From Actinomycetes bacterium (lineage in GTDB: Bacteria; Actinomycetota; Actinomycetes; Propionibacteriales; Nocardioidaceae): a stretch of 28,241 nucleotides of DNA. The stretch lies in NCBI GenBank assembly GCA_023417775.1, contig JAEZEJ010000118.1, positions 1 through 28,241 on the forward strand, given 5' to 3'. Positions 14,407 to 21,305 of this stretch are shown here, one piece after another. Position 1 is the first letter of the stretch, and every line of letters starts with the position of its first letter. The position numbers and the translations under genes were made by a program. The notes beneath the pieces are model-generated. The model made no database searches. It saw only the letters and a list, made by a program, of their open reading frames with translations, and had not been told where the DNA came from.

Positions 14407-15189
14407 ATGTCAGCAGGTTCGAGGACCTCATCAGGCACCTCAGGGGGTACCGAATCGGCCGACCGTGTCGCCGACGTGCTTCTGCTCTTCGCCCAGCGCG
14501 ACCGGCCCCTCGGCGTCACGGAGATCGCCCAGAACCTCGATCTGAGCAAGGCGGTGGTCCATCGCATCCTGCAATCGCTGACCTCGCGTTCCCTCACCTG
14601 GGTGGTCCCCGGTGAGTCGACCTATGTGCTGGGTCCCGCGGCGACCACGCTGAGCACCAGGGCCTGGAGCCAGATCGACCTGCGATCGCTGGCCGCGCCC
14701 ATGTTGCGACGTCTGCGTGACGACACCCAGGAGACCACCACCCTGTCGGTGCTCATCGGCATGCAGAGGCTCTACCTCGACCAGTACGAGAGCCCTCGGG
14801 AGATCAAGATGGTCGTCCAGCTGGGGTCCCAGCATCCGCTGCACTCGGGAGCGTCGAGCCGCGCGATCCTCGCCTTCCTCCCCGATGCCGTCATCGACCG
14901 CGTCATCGCCCAGCTCATCGAGGCCCGCCCCGATGTCGACGAGCAGGAGTTCCGGAGGAACCTCGCCCAGGTGCGCGACCAGGGGTTCGCCGCATCGGTC
15001 AACGAGCGCGGCACCGGATCGGCCTCGATCGCCGCCCCCTTCTTCGACATGGGTGGCCATGTGCTCGGCTCCATCAGCGCCTCGGGGCCCGCGACCCACT
15101 ACGGCGTCGAGTCGCACCCCGAGGACGTACCGCGTGTGCTCGCTGCGGCCCGTGCCATCAGCTCCAAGCTCGCCGGACGGGGTCGCTGA
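14407..15189 (+). CDS. IclR-family transcriptional regulator
   Basis: 260 residues. After a Ser/Gly-rich tail of about 17 residues, the winged helix is at about 18-75 (ADRVADVLLLFAQ, GVTEIAQNLDLSKAVVHRILQSL). The C-terminal effector domain carries HPLHSGASSRAILAFLP, GFAASVNERGTGSASIAAPFFD and LGSISASGP, all standard IclR blocks. The ATG at 14407 has GAAGGAG before it; the in-frame ATG at 14269 lies upstream of the predicted promoter and is rejected. It is the likely local regulator, with four matching palindromes upstream of the transport, lyase, CoA-transferase and PrpD transcripts. Effector unknown. Confidence 0.93.
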   Translation: MSAGSRTSSGTSGGTESADRVADVLLLFAQRDRPLGVTEIAQNLDLSKAVVHRILQSLTSRSLTWVVPGESTYVLGPAATTLSTRAWSQIDLRSLAAPMLRRLRDDTQETTTLSVLIGMQRLYLDQYESPREIKMVVQLGSQHPLHSGASSRAILAFLPDAVIDRVIAQLIEARPDVDEQEFRRNLAQVRDQGFAASVNERGTGSASIAAPFFDMGGHVLGSISASGPATHYGVESHPEDVPRVLAAARAISSKLAGRGR

Positions 15190-15192
15190 CCG

Positions 15193-16074
15193 GTGTCCGA
15201 TCCCGCCTCCTCCCCCACGCTCGCCCGGTCCTTCCTCTACGTGCCGGCGGACCAGCCCGCGCTGTTCGACAAAGCCGTCCGCGGCGCCGCCGATGCGATC
15301 ATCCTCGACCTCGAGGATGCCGTCCCCCTTCCCGCGAAGGACCGAGCCCGGTCGGCCCTCAGCACCTGGCTGTCGGCCTCCGCTGAGTCGCCATCGGCCG
15401 AGGTCTGGGTCCGCATCGACCCCGAGAACGCGTCGGCAGACCTGGAGGCCGCCGTGCAGCCGCGTCTCAGCGGCGTCCTCGTCGCCAAGTGCACCGCCGA
15501 GACCGTCCGGCACGTCGCCGATCAGCTCAGCGCGCGCGAACGCCGGCTGGGGCTCGCGACCGGACGGCTCCGCATGATCGGCCTCATCGAGAGCGCCGCG
15601 GCACTGCGCGACCTGACCACGATCACGCGATCGCCCCGTTTGACCACGCTCGCCGTCGGAGAGGTCGACCTGCTGGCCGATCTGCGCATCGAACGGCGCC
15701 CTGACACGGCACAGGTGATCGACGGACTGCGGACCGACATCGTCGTCGCGTGCGCGGCTGCCGGGCTCACCGCGCCCGTCGCGCCCACCTCGACGGACTA
15801 TCGCGATCTGGACGCCTTCCGGGCGACCACCCGTGCCCTCTCGGGGATCGGCTTCCGCTCCAGGACGGCCATCCACCCCGCCCAGGTCCCGGTCATCCAC
15901 GAGGTGCTGACTCCTTCCCCGGAGGCCCAGGAGCGTGCCCGAGCCGTGGTGGACCGCTTCGAGCAGGCCGACGGCGGGGTCACCACCGACGACCGGGGGC
16001 GGCTGATCGACGCCGCTGTCGTCCGCGGCGCCCGCGAGATCCTGGCGCGGGCGGCTCGCGCCGCCTCGCACTGA
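15193..16074 (+). CDS. HpcH/HpaI-CitE family lyase (citryl/malyl/citramalyl-CoA lyase-like)
   Basis: 293 residues from a GTG three bases after the iclR stop. Family motifs are RSFLYVPAD (12-20), AIILDLEDAVP (35-45, Glu41-Asp42), VRID (73-76), LIES (131-134, metal ligand Glu133), VGEVDLLADL (155-164, Asp159 equivalent to the second metal ligand) and the C-terminal IHPAQVPVIHEVLTPSPE. These Mg-dependent enzymes cleave beta-hydroxyacyl-CoA thioesters such as citramalyl-, malyl- or citryl-CoA. With a CoA-transferase and two PrpD proteins in the same predicted regulon, retro-aldol cleavage of a CoA-activated hydroxyacid is the likely last step (inference). Confidence 0.9.
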   Translation: MSDPASSPTLARSFLYVPADQPALFDKAVRGAADAIILDLEDAVPLPAKDRARSALSTWLSASAESPSAEVWVRIDPENASADLEAAVQPRLSGVLVAKCTAETVRHVADQLSARERRLGLATGRLRMIGLIESAAALRDLTTITRSPRLTTLAVGEVDLLADLRIERRPDTAQVIDGLRTDIVVACAAAGLTAPVAPTSTDYRDLDAFRATTRALSGIGFRSRTAIHPAQVPVIHEVLTPSPEAQERARAVVDRFEQADGGVTTDDRGRLIDAAVVRGAREILARAARAASH

Positions 16075-16078
16075 CACC

Positions 16079-16118
16079 GACGGTGATGGGGGCCGGCTCG
16101 CCGGTCCCCATCACCGTC
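16079..16118. terminator. Bidirectional hairpin terminator
   Basis: An 18-bp stem (16079-16096 with 16101-16118), perfect except one G-U-type pair, with a CTCG loop. It fills the 49-bp gap between the convergent lyase and amidohydrolase genes. Confidence 0.85.
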
Positions 16119-16123
16119 TTCGG

Positions 16124-17590
16124 TCAGGACGAGGCCGCGGTACGACGCACGTACTGGCCCTGCGGCTCGCCGACGATGTGCTCGTCGCGCAGCACCGCCT
16201 GCCCCCGCAGGAAGGTGTCCGTCACCTTCGCGGTGAGGCCGAAGCCCTCGAAGGGCGTGTACTCCTGCGTGGACAGCGAGTCGTCCGCGCGCACCGTGTA
16301 CTCGACATCGTCGTCGACCAACACGAAGTCGGCGTCCAGGCCGACCTGCAGGTCCCCCTTGCTGGTCAGGCCGAAGCGCTCCGCCGGCACCTGAGCGGTG
16401 AGCTCGGCGATCCGGTTGTAGCTGAGACCGCGCTTGCGTCCCTCGCTGATCAGGCCCGGCAGCAGATACTCCGCGCCGCCGAAACCGGACTTGGCCACGA
16501 AGACATCGTCGCGGGGCTCGCCGAACTTGGCCTCCTCCCGGCAGCAGGCGTGGTCCGAGCAGACCCAGGACACATGGCCGGCCAAGAGATGCTCCCAGAG
16601 CGCCTCGACATCATCGGCCGAGCGCAGCGGCGGATTGACCTTGCCGCCGAGGTTCGCGGTCTCATAGGTCGCCAGCAGGTGGCCGATCGTCACCTCCCGG
16701 CGGAAGTTGATGTGCGGGAAGGTCTGCTGCATCATCATGGCCGCCTCGATGGCCTTGCGCGAGGTGAGATGGAGCAGATTGATATTCGGCAGCTCGGTCT
16801 CGTGCGCCAGGTACGAGGCGATCGTGATCGCCAGCCCCTCCGAGTGCGGCGGCCGCGACGCGCTGTACGCCTCGAGGCCGCTCAGCTTGCCCTCCTGCTC
16901 GACCAGCTTGGTGTACGCCGACATGATCTCGGGAGTCTCGCAGTGCAGGGACAGCGACAGGCGGTCCTTGTCCTGCGGGAACTGCTCGCGCGCCTTCTGC
17001 AGACCGCGCATGATGAACTCGAAGTGCGCGATATTGTACGTCTGATCCTCCGGGATCATCAGGAAGTCGCGCTGGCTCGACGAGCGCCCATGCAGCCCAT
17101 GGCTCCCGTAGAACATGAAGATCTTGAACGAGGCGACACCGTGCTCCTCGATCAGCTCGGGGATCTCGTCGATGTGCTCGGCCAGGATGGGCGCCAGGTG
17201 GAAGGCGTAGTCGATATACGCCCGGCCCTCGGTCCTCTCGAGGACCTCCGGGAAGACCTCGCGGTAGGGGCCGGTGCGGTTCAGATAGTAGGCGCCGGTG
17301 CGGATATAGCTCAGGCTGGTGGTCACGCCACCCTGGGCCGAGGCCCGGCTCTCGCTCCCGGCATCCTCACCCAGCTCGTTGTAGATGCCCCAGTGCTGGT
17401 GCGCATCGACGACACCGGGGAAGACGTGCCTGCCCGTTCCGTCGACGGTCTGCGCAGCGCGCTCGGGCGCGATGTTCTCCTCGAAGGCGGCGAACACGCC
17501 GTCCTTCACCGCGACGTCGAGACGCTCGGGAGCCGGCTGTCCGGCGCGCACGACGAACGCATTCTTGACGATCACATCAAACTCGGTCAT
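16124..17590 (-). CDS. Cyclic amidohydrolase (allantoinase/dihydropyrimidinase/dihydroorotase-like)
   Basis: 488 residues of the urease-related amidohydrolase fold. The metal set is complete: Asp62-x-His64-x-His66 (GVVDAHQHWG), the Lys to be carboxylated at 156 (ASFKIFMFYGSHG), His216 (LHCETPE), His274 (LLHLTS) and Asp346 (VCSDHACC). NPPLR (319-323) and FGLTSKGDLQVGLDADFVLVD are also typical. Such enzymes hydrolyse cyclic amides (allantoin, hydantoins, dihydropyrimidines, dihydroorotate). The motif variants do not point clearly to one substrate. It is last in the CoA-transferase operon, 21 bases after mini-ORF E, with AAAGGA before its ATG. Allantoin is tempting because of the fdrA cluster, but that cluster is separately regulated. 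Confidence 0.88.
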   Translation of the reverse strand: MTEFDVIVKNAFVVRAGQPAPERLDVAVKDGVFAAFEENIAPERAAQTVDGTGRHVFPGVVDAHQHWGIYNELGEDAGSESRASAQGGVTTSLSYIRTGAYYLNRTGPYREVFPEVLERTEGRAYIDYAFHLAPILAEHIDEIPELIEEHGVASFKIFMFYGSHGLHGRSSSQRDFLMIPEDQTYNIAHFEFIMRGLQKAREQFPQDKDRLSLSLHCETPEIMSAYTKLVEQEGKLSGLEAYSASRPPHSEGLAITIASYLAHETELPNINLLHLTSRKAIEAAMMMQQTFPHINFRREVTIGHLLATYETANLGGKVNPPLRSADDVEALWEHLLAGHVSWVCSDHACCREEAKFGEPRDDVFVAKSGFGGAEYLLPGLISEGRKRGLSYNRIAELTAQVPAERFGLTSKGDLQVGLDADFVLVDDDVEYTVRADDSLSTQEYTPFEGFGLTAKVTDTFLRGQAVLRDEHIVGEPQGQYVRRTAASS

Positions 17591-17611
17591 GGAGGGGTTC
17601 CTTTCGCAGAT

Positions 17612-17656
17612 CTATCGGTTGACGGTGCGACTGATGCGCTCGGTGCGCTCGCTCAT
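17612..17656 (-). CDS. MSER-type mini-ORF E before the amidohydrolase gene
   Basis: 14 codons, MSERTERISRTVNR. Its ATG overlaps the stop of the upstream PrpD gene (ATGA, 17656-17653). Unlike mini-ORFs A, B, C and F it ends 21 bases before the next gene, which has its own ribosome site. It shares only the first 20 or so bases with the family and may be a remnant. Confidence 0.35.
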   Translation of the reverse strand: MSERTERISRTVNR

Positions 17657-19068
17657 GTCGCATCCACGCGCGTGAGTGGTTGGAGGAGGACGCCGAGGTC
17701 GGCATGGGTGTCGAGGGTCTCCACCGCCGCGGCGAGCGCGTCGACCGCCGCTTCGTCCAGGCCCCGCGAGGCGTTGTCACGGAACTTCCTCGTCAGCTCC
17801 TCGAAGCTCAGCGGGCGCTGCGGACCGCCACGCGTGGTCAGGACCTCCTCGACCACACTGCCTCCGTCCCGCAGCTGGGCGGTGAGGACGGCCGGGAACT
17901 GACGGGGGAAGATCTCGGTGCAGCGTTGATCGGCGACGACCTTCACCTTGGCCATGATCGACCGGCGCTCGCTCTCACGAGCCAGCTCATCGGTGTAGTC
18001 GTCGAGCCCGGCACCCAGGCCACTGCCGCCGAGCAGGCCCACCGCGACGGCATAGGGTCCGCTGAACTGCGCCATATAGCCGGTCTCGGGATGCTGCTTG
18101 ACCTCCAGCGGCTCGCCGATCGTGCGCAGATTCGGCGCGGGCACACCGAGCTCGAAGGAGGCGACATCGTCGGCGACGATGCCCCGGTTCCGTAGCGCCA
18201 TCGCGGCGTCGACGGCCGCATGCGTGAAGTGATTGGCGGGATAGGGCTTGAAGAAGATGCCGGGCACAGCCCACTCGCCGCCCAGACCGGCGACGACGGC
18301 CTCCTCGTCGATCGAGCCGTGCAGCCAGGCCTGGAAGAAGCCGAAGCGGCCCTCCAACACCGTCGGGGGCCCGGTGAGTCCGTGCCGGACGAGATCGGCC
18401 GCCGAGACCGCCGCATGCGCCGCCCACCCGCAGTGGATGCGCTTGACGGTCCCACCGGTGCGATTCGCCTCGATGATCCCGGAGGACATCGACGCCGCGA
18501 CGCCGAGGGCATTGCGCACGGCACCGGCATCGCCGTCGAGCAGGGCCGCGGCGACCGCACCACCCATGGCGCCGCAGATCGAGGTCGCGTGCTGACCGTG
18601 CTCGAAGAAGATCGAGTTGCCCGCCTCCTCGTCGTAGCCCGCCATGCCGAGGCGAACGCACACCTCCAGGCCGATCGCGATGGCCCGGATCACCTCGGTG
18701 CCGGTGGCGCCGACGCGCTCGCCCGCGGCGAGCGCTGCGGGCACCACCGCCGCGCTCGGGTGAAGCACGGACGGCAGATGGGTGTCGTCGTAGTCGAGCG
18801 AGTGCGCGAGCACGCCGTTGACGAAGGCCGCCAGCGGCGCCGGCAGCCGCGTGGGCACGCCCACAGCGGCGGCCACGGGCGATCCTCCCTGCTCGATCGC
18901 CCAGGCACGCGAAGCACGGCTGGTGTCGAGGGGGGCCGCGGCGACGGCGATGCCGAGCGTGTCGAGGATGCGCATCTTGACGCTCTCCACGACCTCGACC
19001 GGGAGGTCCTCATAGCGCGTTGCGTGGGCGAAATCGGCCAGCTGCTCGGCCAGGGTCGAGGCGCTCAT
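17653..19068 (-). CDS. MmgE/PrpD family protein 1
   Basis: 471 residues. The MmgE/PrpD fold is supported by KMRILDTLGIAVAAA near 47-61, FVNGVLAHSLDYDDTHLPSVLHPSAAVVPAALA, and later GWAAHAAVSAADLVRHGLTGPP, RFGFFQAW, FFKPYPANHFTHAAVDAA. The family includes 2-methylcitrate dehydratase, cis-aconitate decarboxylase and iminodisuccinate epimerase, acting by proton abstraction next to carboxylates. The ATG at 19068 (MSAS) is chosen over an upstream in-frame ATG at 19113, which lies inside mini-ORF F, because it overlaps the mini-ORF stop. It belongs to the CoA-transferase operon. Reaction unknown. Confidence 0.88.
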   Translation of the reverse strand: MSASTLAEQLADFAHATRYEDLPVEVVESVKMRILDTLGIAVAAAPLDTSRASRAWAIEQGGSPVAAAVGVPTRLPAPLAAFVNGVLAHSLDYDDTHLPSVLHPSAAVVPAALAAGERVGATGTEVIRAIAIGLEVCVRLGMAGYDEEAGNSIFFEHGQHATSICGAMGGAVAAALLDGDAGAVRNALGVAASMSSGIIEANRTGGTVKRIHCGWAAHAAVSAADLVRHGLTGPPTVLEGRFGFFQAWLHGSIDEEAVVAGLGGEWAVPGIFFKPYPANHFTHAAVDAAMALRNRGIVADDVASFELGVPAPNLRTIGEPLEVKQHPETGYMAQFSGPYAVAVGLLGGSGLGAGLDDYTDELARESERRSIMAKVKVVADQRCTEIFPRQFPAVLTAQLRDGGSVVEEVLTTRGGPQRPLSFEELTRKFRDNASRGLDEAAVDALAAAVETLDTHADLGVLLQPLTRVDAT

Positions 19069-19151
19069 GCGGCCACCGCCTGAAGGAAGAACACGATAGG
19101 CCGACGGCGGCATGAGATGAACCCCATCCTTCGCTCGCTGCGCTCGCTCAT
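19065..19151 (-). CDS. MSERSER mini-ORF F between cyclase and PrpD genes
   Basis: 28 codons starting MSERSERRMGFISCRRR and ending FFLQAVAA. Its ATG overlaps the cyclase stop (ATGA, 19151-19148) and its TGA overlaps the PrpD ATG (19068-19065). The junctions share a 15-bp direct repeat (19062-19076 and 19145-19159). CGGCATGAG on the plus strand (19108-19116) is complementary to the start-codon regions. It is the closest relative of mini-ORF C in DNA and of mini-ORF A in peptide (GFFSCR versus GFISCR). Confidence 0.5.
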   Translation of the reverse strand: MSERSERRMGFISCRRRPIVFFLQAVAA

Positions 19152-19966
19152 GCGGCCACGGAGATCAGCGCGAGCGGGCGCACGGGCGAACCCGTCGCTC
19201 CGAAGATATTGAGCGGGGCCAGGACGAAGGTGAAGACATGTGCCTCAGCGTCGCGCAGTGGCTCCAGGTCCATGGCCTCGATGATGTAGATCCCCGATTC
19301 CACCAGCAGGACCCGGTGGGCGGGGAGCAGCGCGTGACCGCCCTGGGGCGCGAGCCGCTCGAAGGCGATGGTGTCGGCGCCGACGGCATGTGGCGCGTGC
19401 TCGGCCAGCCACCGTCCCCCCGCCTCACCGACACCCGGGACACCCGTCTCCTTGCCGACATAGGCCGCACCCTCGCTGAAGCGACGTCCCCAGCCGCTGC
19501 GGACCAGGATCACATCGCCCGGCGCAGGGCTCACGCCCTGTCGCGCGGCCGTCGCCTCGAGATCCTCGACGGTGATCTCGTAGCCGCCGTCGAGGATGTC
19601 GACACCGTGGTACGAGGCGACGTCGAGCATGACCCCCCTCCGGACCATCGGCGCGATGGTGTGGACCCCGTGCTCGACGTACTTGCCGTCGACGAGGGCG
19701 TCCTCGACGGCGAGCCCGCCGTGCAGCTTGCCCTCGTGGGAGACGTGCGCCAGCGCGTCGATATGCGTTCCGACGTGCGTGCCCATGCTCAGCATGTCGT
19801 TGGCAGCGCTTCCGCCGTCGCTGCGCTGCATGTCGCCATGGCGGCGTGGGAACGAATGCCAGAAGTGGGGATGGTTGGGTGATTGGGGCATGCCCACCGT
19901 GAGCTGGCGTCCGAGATCGAGGACCTCGACTCCTTCACGGACGGCGGCGAGCAGTGCGTCGGTCAT
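19148..19966 (-). CDS. Cyclase-family metal-dependent hydrolase (kynurenine formamidase/isatin hydrolase-like)
   Basis: 272 residues of the 'cyclase' family (PF04199 type). The metal-binding motif is seen as MGTHVGTHIDALAHV, giving His64, His68, Asp70 and His74. GDVILVRSGWGRRF and IAFERLAPQGGHALLPAHRVLLVESGIYIIEAMDL follow the family pattern. Characterised members hydrolyse amides or lactams (N-formylkynurenine, isatin). Here it could open a ring or remove an N-acyl or N-carbamoyl group. The ATG overlaps the CoA-transferase stop (ATGA, 19966-19963), so the two are translated together. Confidence 0.88.
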   Translation of the reverse strand: MTDALLAAVREGVEVLDLGRQLTVGMPQSPNHPHFWHSFPRRHGDMQRSDGGSAANDMLSMGTHVGTHIDALAHVSHEGKLHGGLAVEDALVDGKYVEHGVHTIAPMVRRGVMLDVASYHGVDILDGGYEITVEDLEATAARQGVSPAPGDVILVRSGWGRRFSEGAAYVGKETGVPGVGEAGGRWLAEHAPHAVGADTIAFERLAPQGGHALLPAHRVLLVESGIYIIEAMDLEPLRDAEAHVFTFVLAPLNIFGATGSPVRPLALISVAA

Positions 19967-21171
19967 CGGATGGCCCTTTCCTCGCGGAGCGCGTCGATCT
20001 CATCGTTGCTGTACCCGAGCTCGGCCAGGACGGCCTCGGTGTCATGGCCGATTTCACGGCCGGTGAAGCGGATGCGGCCCGGGCTGTCGCTCATCCGCCA
20101 CAGCAGGTTGTGCTGGAGCACGGTGCCGAGGTCCTCGTCCGGGACCTCGGTCAGCATCTGGGTCTCGCGGACATGCGGGTCCTCCACCAGGTCGCGGGCG
20201 TCGTAGACCGCCGCGATGGCCGCGCCGGCCTCGGTGAAGGCCTCGATCACGTCGTCGCGGCTTCGCTGCGCGATCCAAGATCCGACGTAATCGTCCAGGA
20301 GGTCGACATGTCCGGCGCGGCCATCGCCGCTCGCGAACCACGGCTCATCGATGACCTCGGGGTGACCGACCAGCGTGAGGACGCGCTCGGCGATCTTCTG
20401 CGCGCTGGTCGAGATGGCGACCCAGTCGCCATCGGCGGTCTGGTAGGTGTTGCGCGGCGCGTTGTTGGTGGAGCGGTTGCCGTGGCGCTGCTCGATGATG
20501 CCGAGCTGCTCGTAGACGGTGGGCGCCGGTCCGACGGCCGTCATGATCGGCTCGAGGATGTTGATGTCGATGACCTGGCCCCGTCCCGTGCGCTCACGAT
20601 GCCAGAGCGCCATCATCGCCGCCGAGGACGCGCTGATCCCGCAGATGCTGTCGGCCAGTCCGAAGGCGGGCAGCGTCGGCGGGCCATCGGGAGCCCCGGT
20701 CAGATGCGCGAACCCGCTCATGGCCTCGGCCAGCGTGCCGAATCCGGCGCGCTTGGCATAGGGACCGGTCTGGCCGAATCCCGTGATGCGGACGATGACC
20801 AGCCCGGGGTTGATCTCGTGCAGCTCCTCCGGTCCGATACCCCATCGCTCGAGGGTGCCGGGGCGGAAGTTCTCGATCAGCACGTCCGCCGTGGCGGCGA
20901 GGGCACGGAAGACATCGCCTCGGCGGGCGAGATCGAGCGTCACGGTGCGCTTGTTGCGGCTGATCTCCTTCCACCACAAGGGGACCCCGTCCTTGCTCTT
21001 GCCGTGCCCCCGCATGCTGTCGCCGCGTTCCGGGTGCTCGATCTTGATCACCTCGGCCCCGTGGTCGCCGAGGATCTGCGCACAGAGAGGGCCGGCGAGA
21101 ATCGTGGCGGCATCGATGACCCGCAGCCCTTCAAGAGCTCCATACGTTTCTCTGAACGAAACACTACTCAC
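19963..21171 (-). CDS. CaiB/BaiF family (class III) CoA-transferase
   Basis: 402 residues. The N-terminus GALEGLRVIDAATILAGPLCAQILGDHGAEVIKIEHP, then NKRTVTLDL, VLIENFRPGTLERWG and ITGFGQTGPY, are all canonical. The catalytic Asp is Asp174 (PAFGLADSICG). Class III enzymes move CoA from a donor thioester (for example succinyl-CoA) to a carboxylic acid. It is first gene of the operon that includes the cyclase, PrpD1 and amidohydrolase. The only workable start is the GTG at 21171; operator O3 then covers codons 4-9. A TACAGT -10 box seven bases before the GTG suggests leaderless expression. Confidence 0.92.
   Translation of the reverse strand: MSSVSFRETYGALEGLRVIDAATILAGPLCAQILGDHGAEVIKIEHPERGDSMRGHGKSKDGVPLWWKEISRNKRTVTLDLARRGDVFRALAATADVLIENFRPGTLERWGIGPEELHEINPGLVIVRITGFGQTGPYAKRAGFGTLAEAMSGFAHLTGAPDGPPTLPAFGLADSICGISASSAAMMALWHRERTGRGQVIDINILEPIMTAVGPAPTVYEQLGIIEQRHGNRSTNNAPRNTYQTADGDWVAISTSAQKIAERVLTLVGHPEVIDEPWFASGDGRAGHVDLLDDYVGSWIAQRSRDDVIEAFTEAGAAIAAVYDARDLVEDPHVRETQMLTEVPDEDLGTVLQHNLLWRMSDSPGRIRFTGREIGHDTEAVLAELGYSNDEIDALREERAIR
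21146..21162. promoter_or_regulatory. Probable IclR operator O3 (inside CoA-transferase 5' end)
   Basis: GTTTCTCTGAACGAAAC, palindromic with 5-bp arms. It lies 9-25 bases inside the coding sequence if the GTG at 21171 is the start, so a bound repressor would sit just downstream of a leaderless start site. Confidence 0.75.
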
Positions 21172-21184
21172 CCGGTGGACTGTA
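21172..21184 (-). promoter_or_regulatory. Candidate leaderless promoter of the CoA-transferase operon
   Basis: On the minus strand TACAGT (21184-21179) is seven bases before the GTG at 21171. It is the same -10 hexamer as at iclR. The -35 region is poor. Confidence 0.45.
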
Positions 21185-21270
21185 CCGTGATCTGAGTCGC
21201 AGCGAAAGAGGCGGTTGGGTAAAGGCGCATATATACAGCCATAAACGGCGCATTCTCGGAGTCCTAGTCG

Positions 21271-21299
21271 TTGACCCTGAGGTCACATGGTGCGACCAT
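21271..21299 (+). promoter_or_regulatory. Candidate leaderless promoter of the PrpD2 gene
   Basis: TTGACC (21271-21276) and GACCAT (21294-21299) are 17 bp apart, and the GTG start at 21306 falls about 7 bases after the -10 box. The -35 is good and the -10 weak. The remaining intergenic DNA (21172-21270) contains an A+T-rich TATATA stretch and no other clear element. Confidence 0.45.
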
Positions 21300-21305
21300 C
21301 GCCTC

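Noticed and set aside
16124..17590. Naming the amidohydrolase allantoinase
   Set aside because: All metal ligands are present, but these are shared by dihydropyrimidinase, hydantoinase and dihydroorotase, and the gene is in a different predicted regulon from the fdrA cluster.
19069..19113. Upstream in-frame start of PrpD1 at 19113
   Set aside because: It lies inside mini-ORF F, and the 15 added residues are out-of-frame repeat sequence; the ATG at 19068 forms the ATGA junction.
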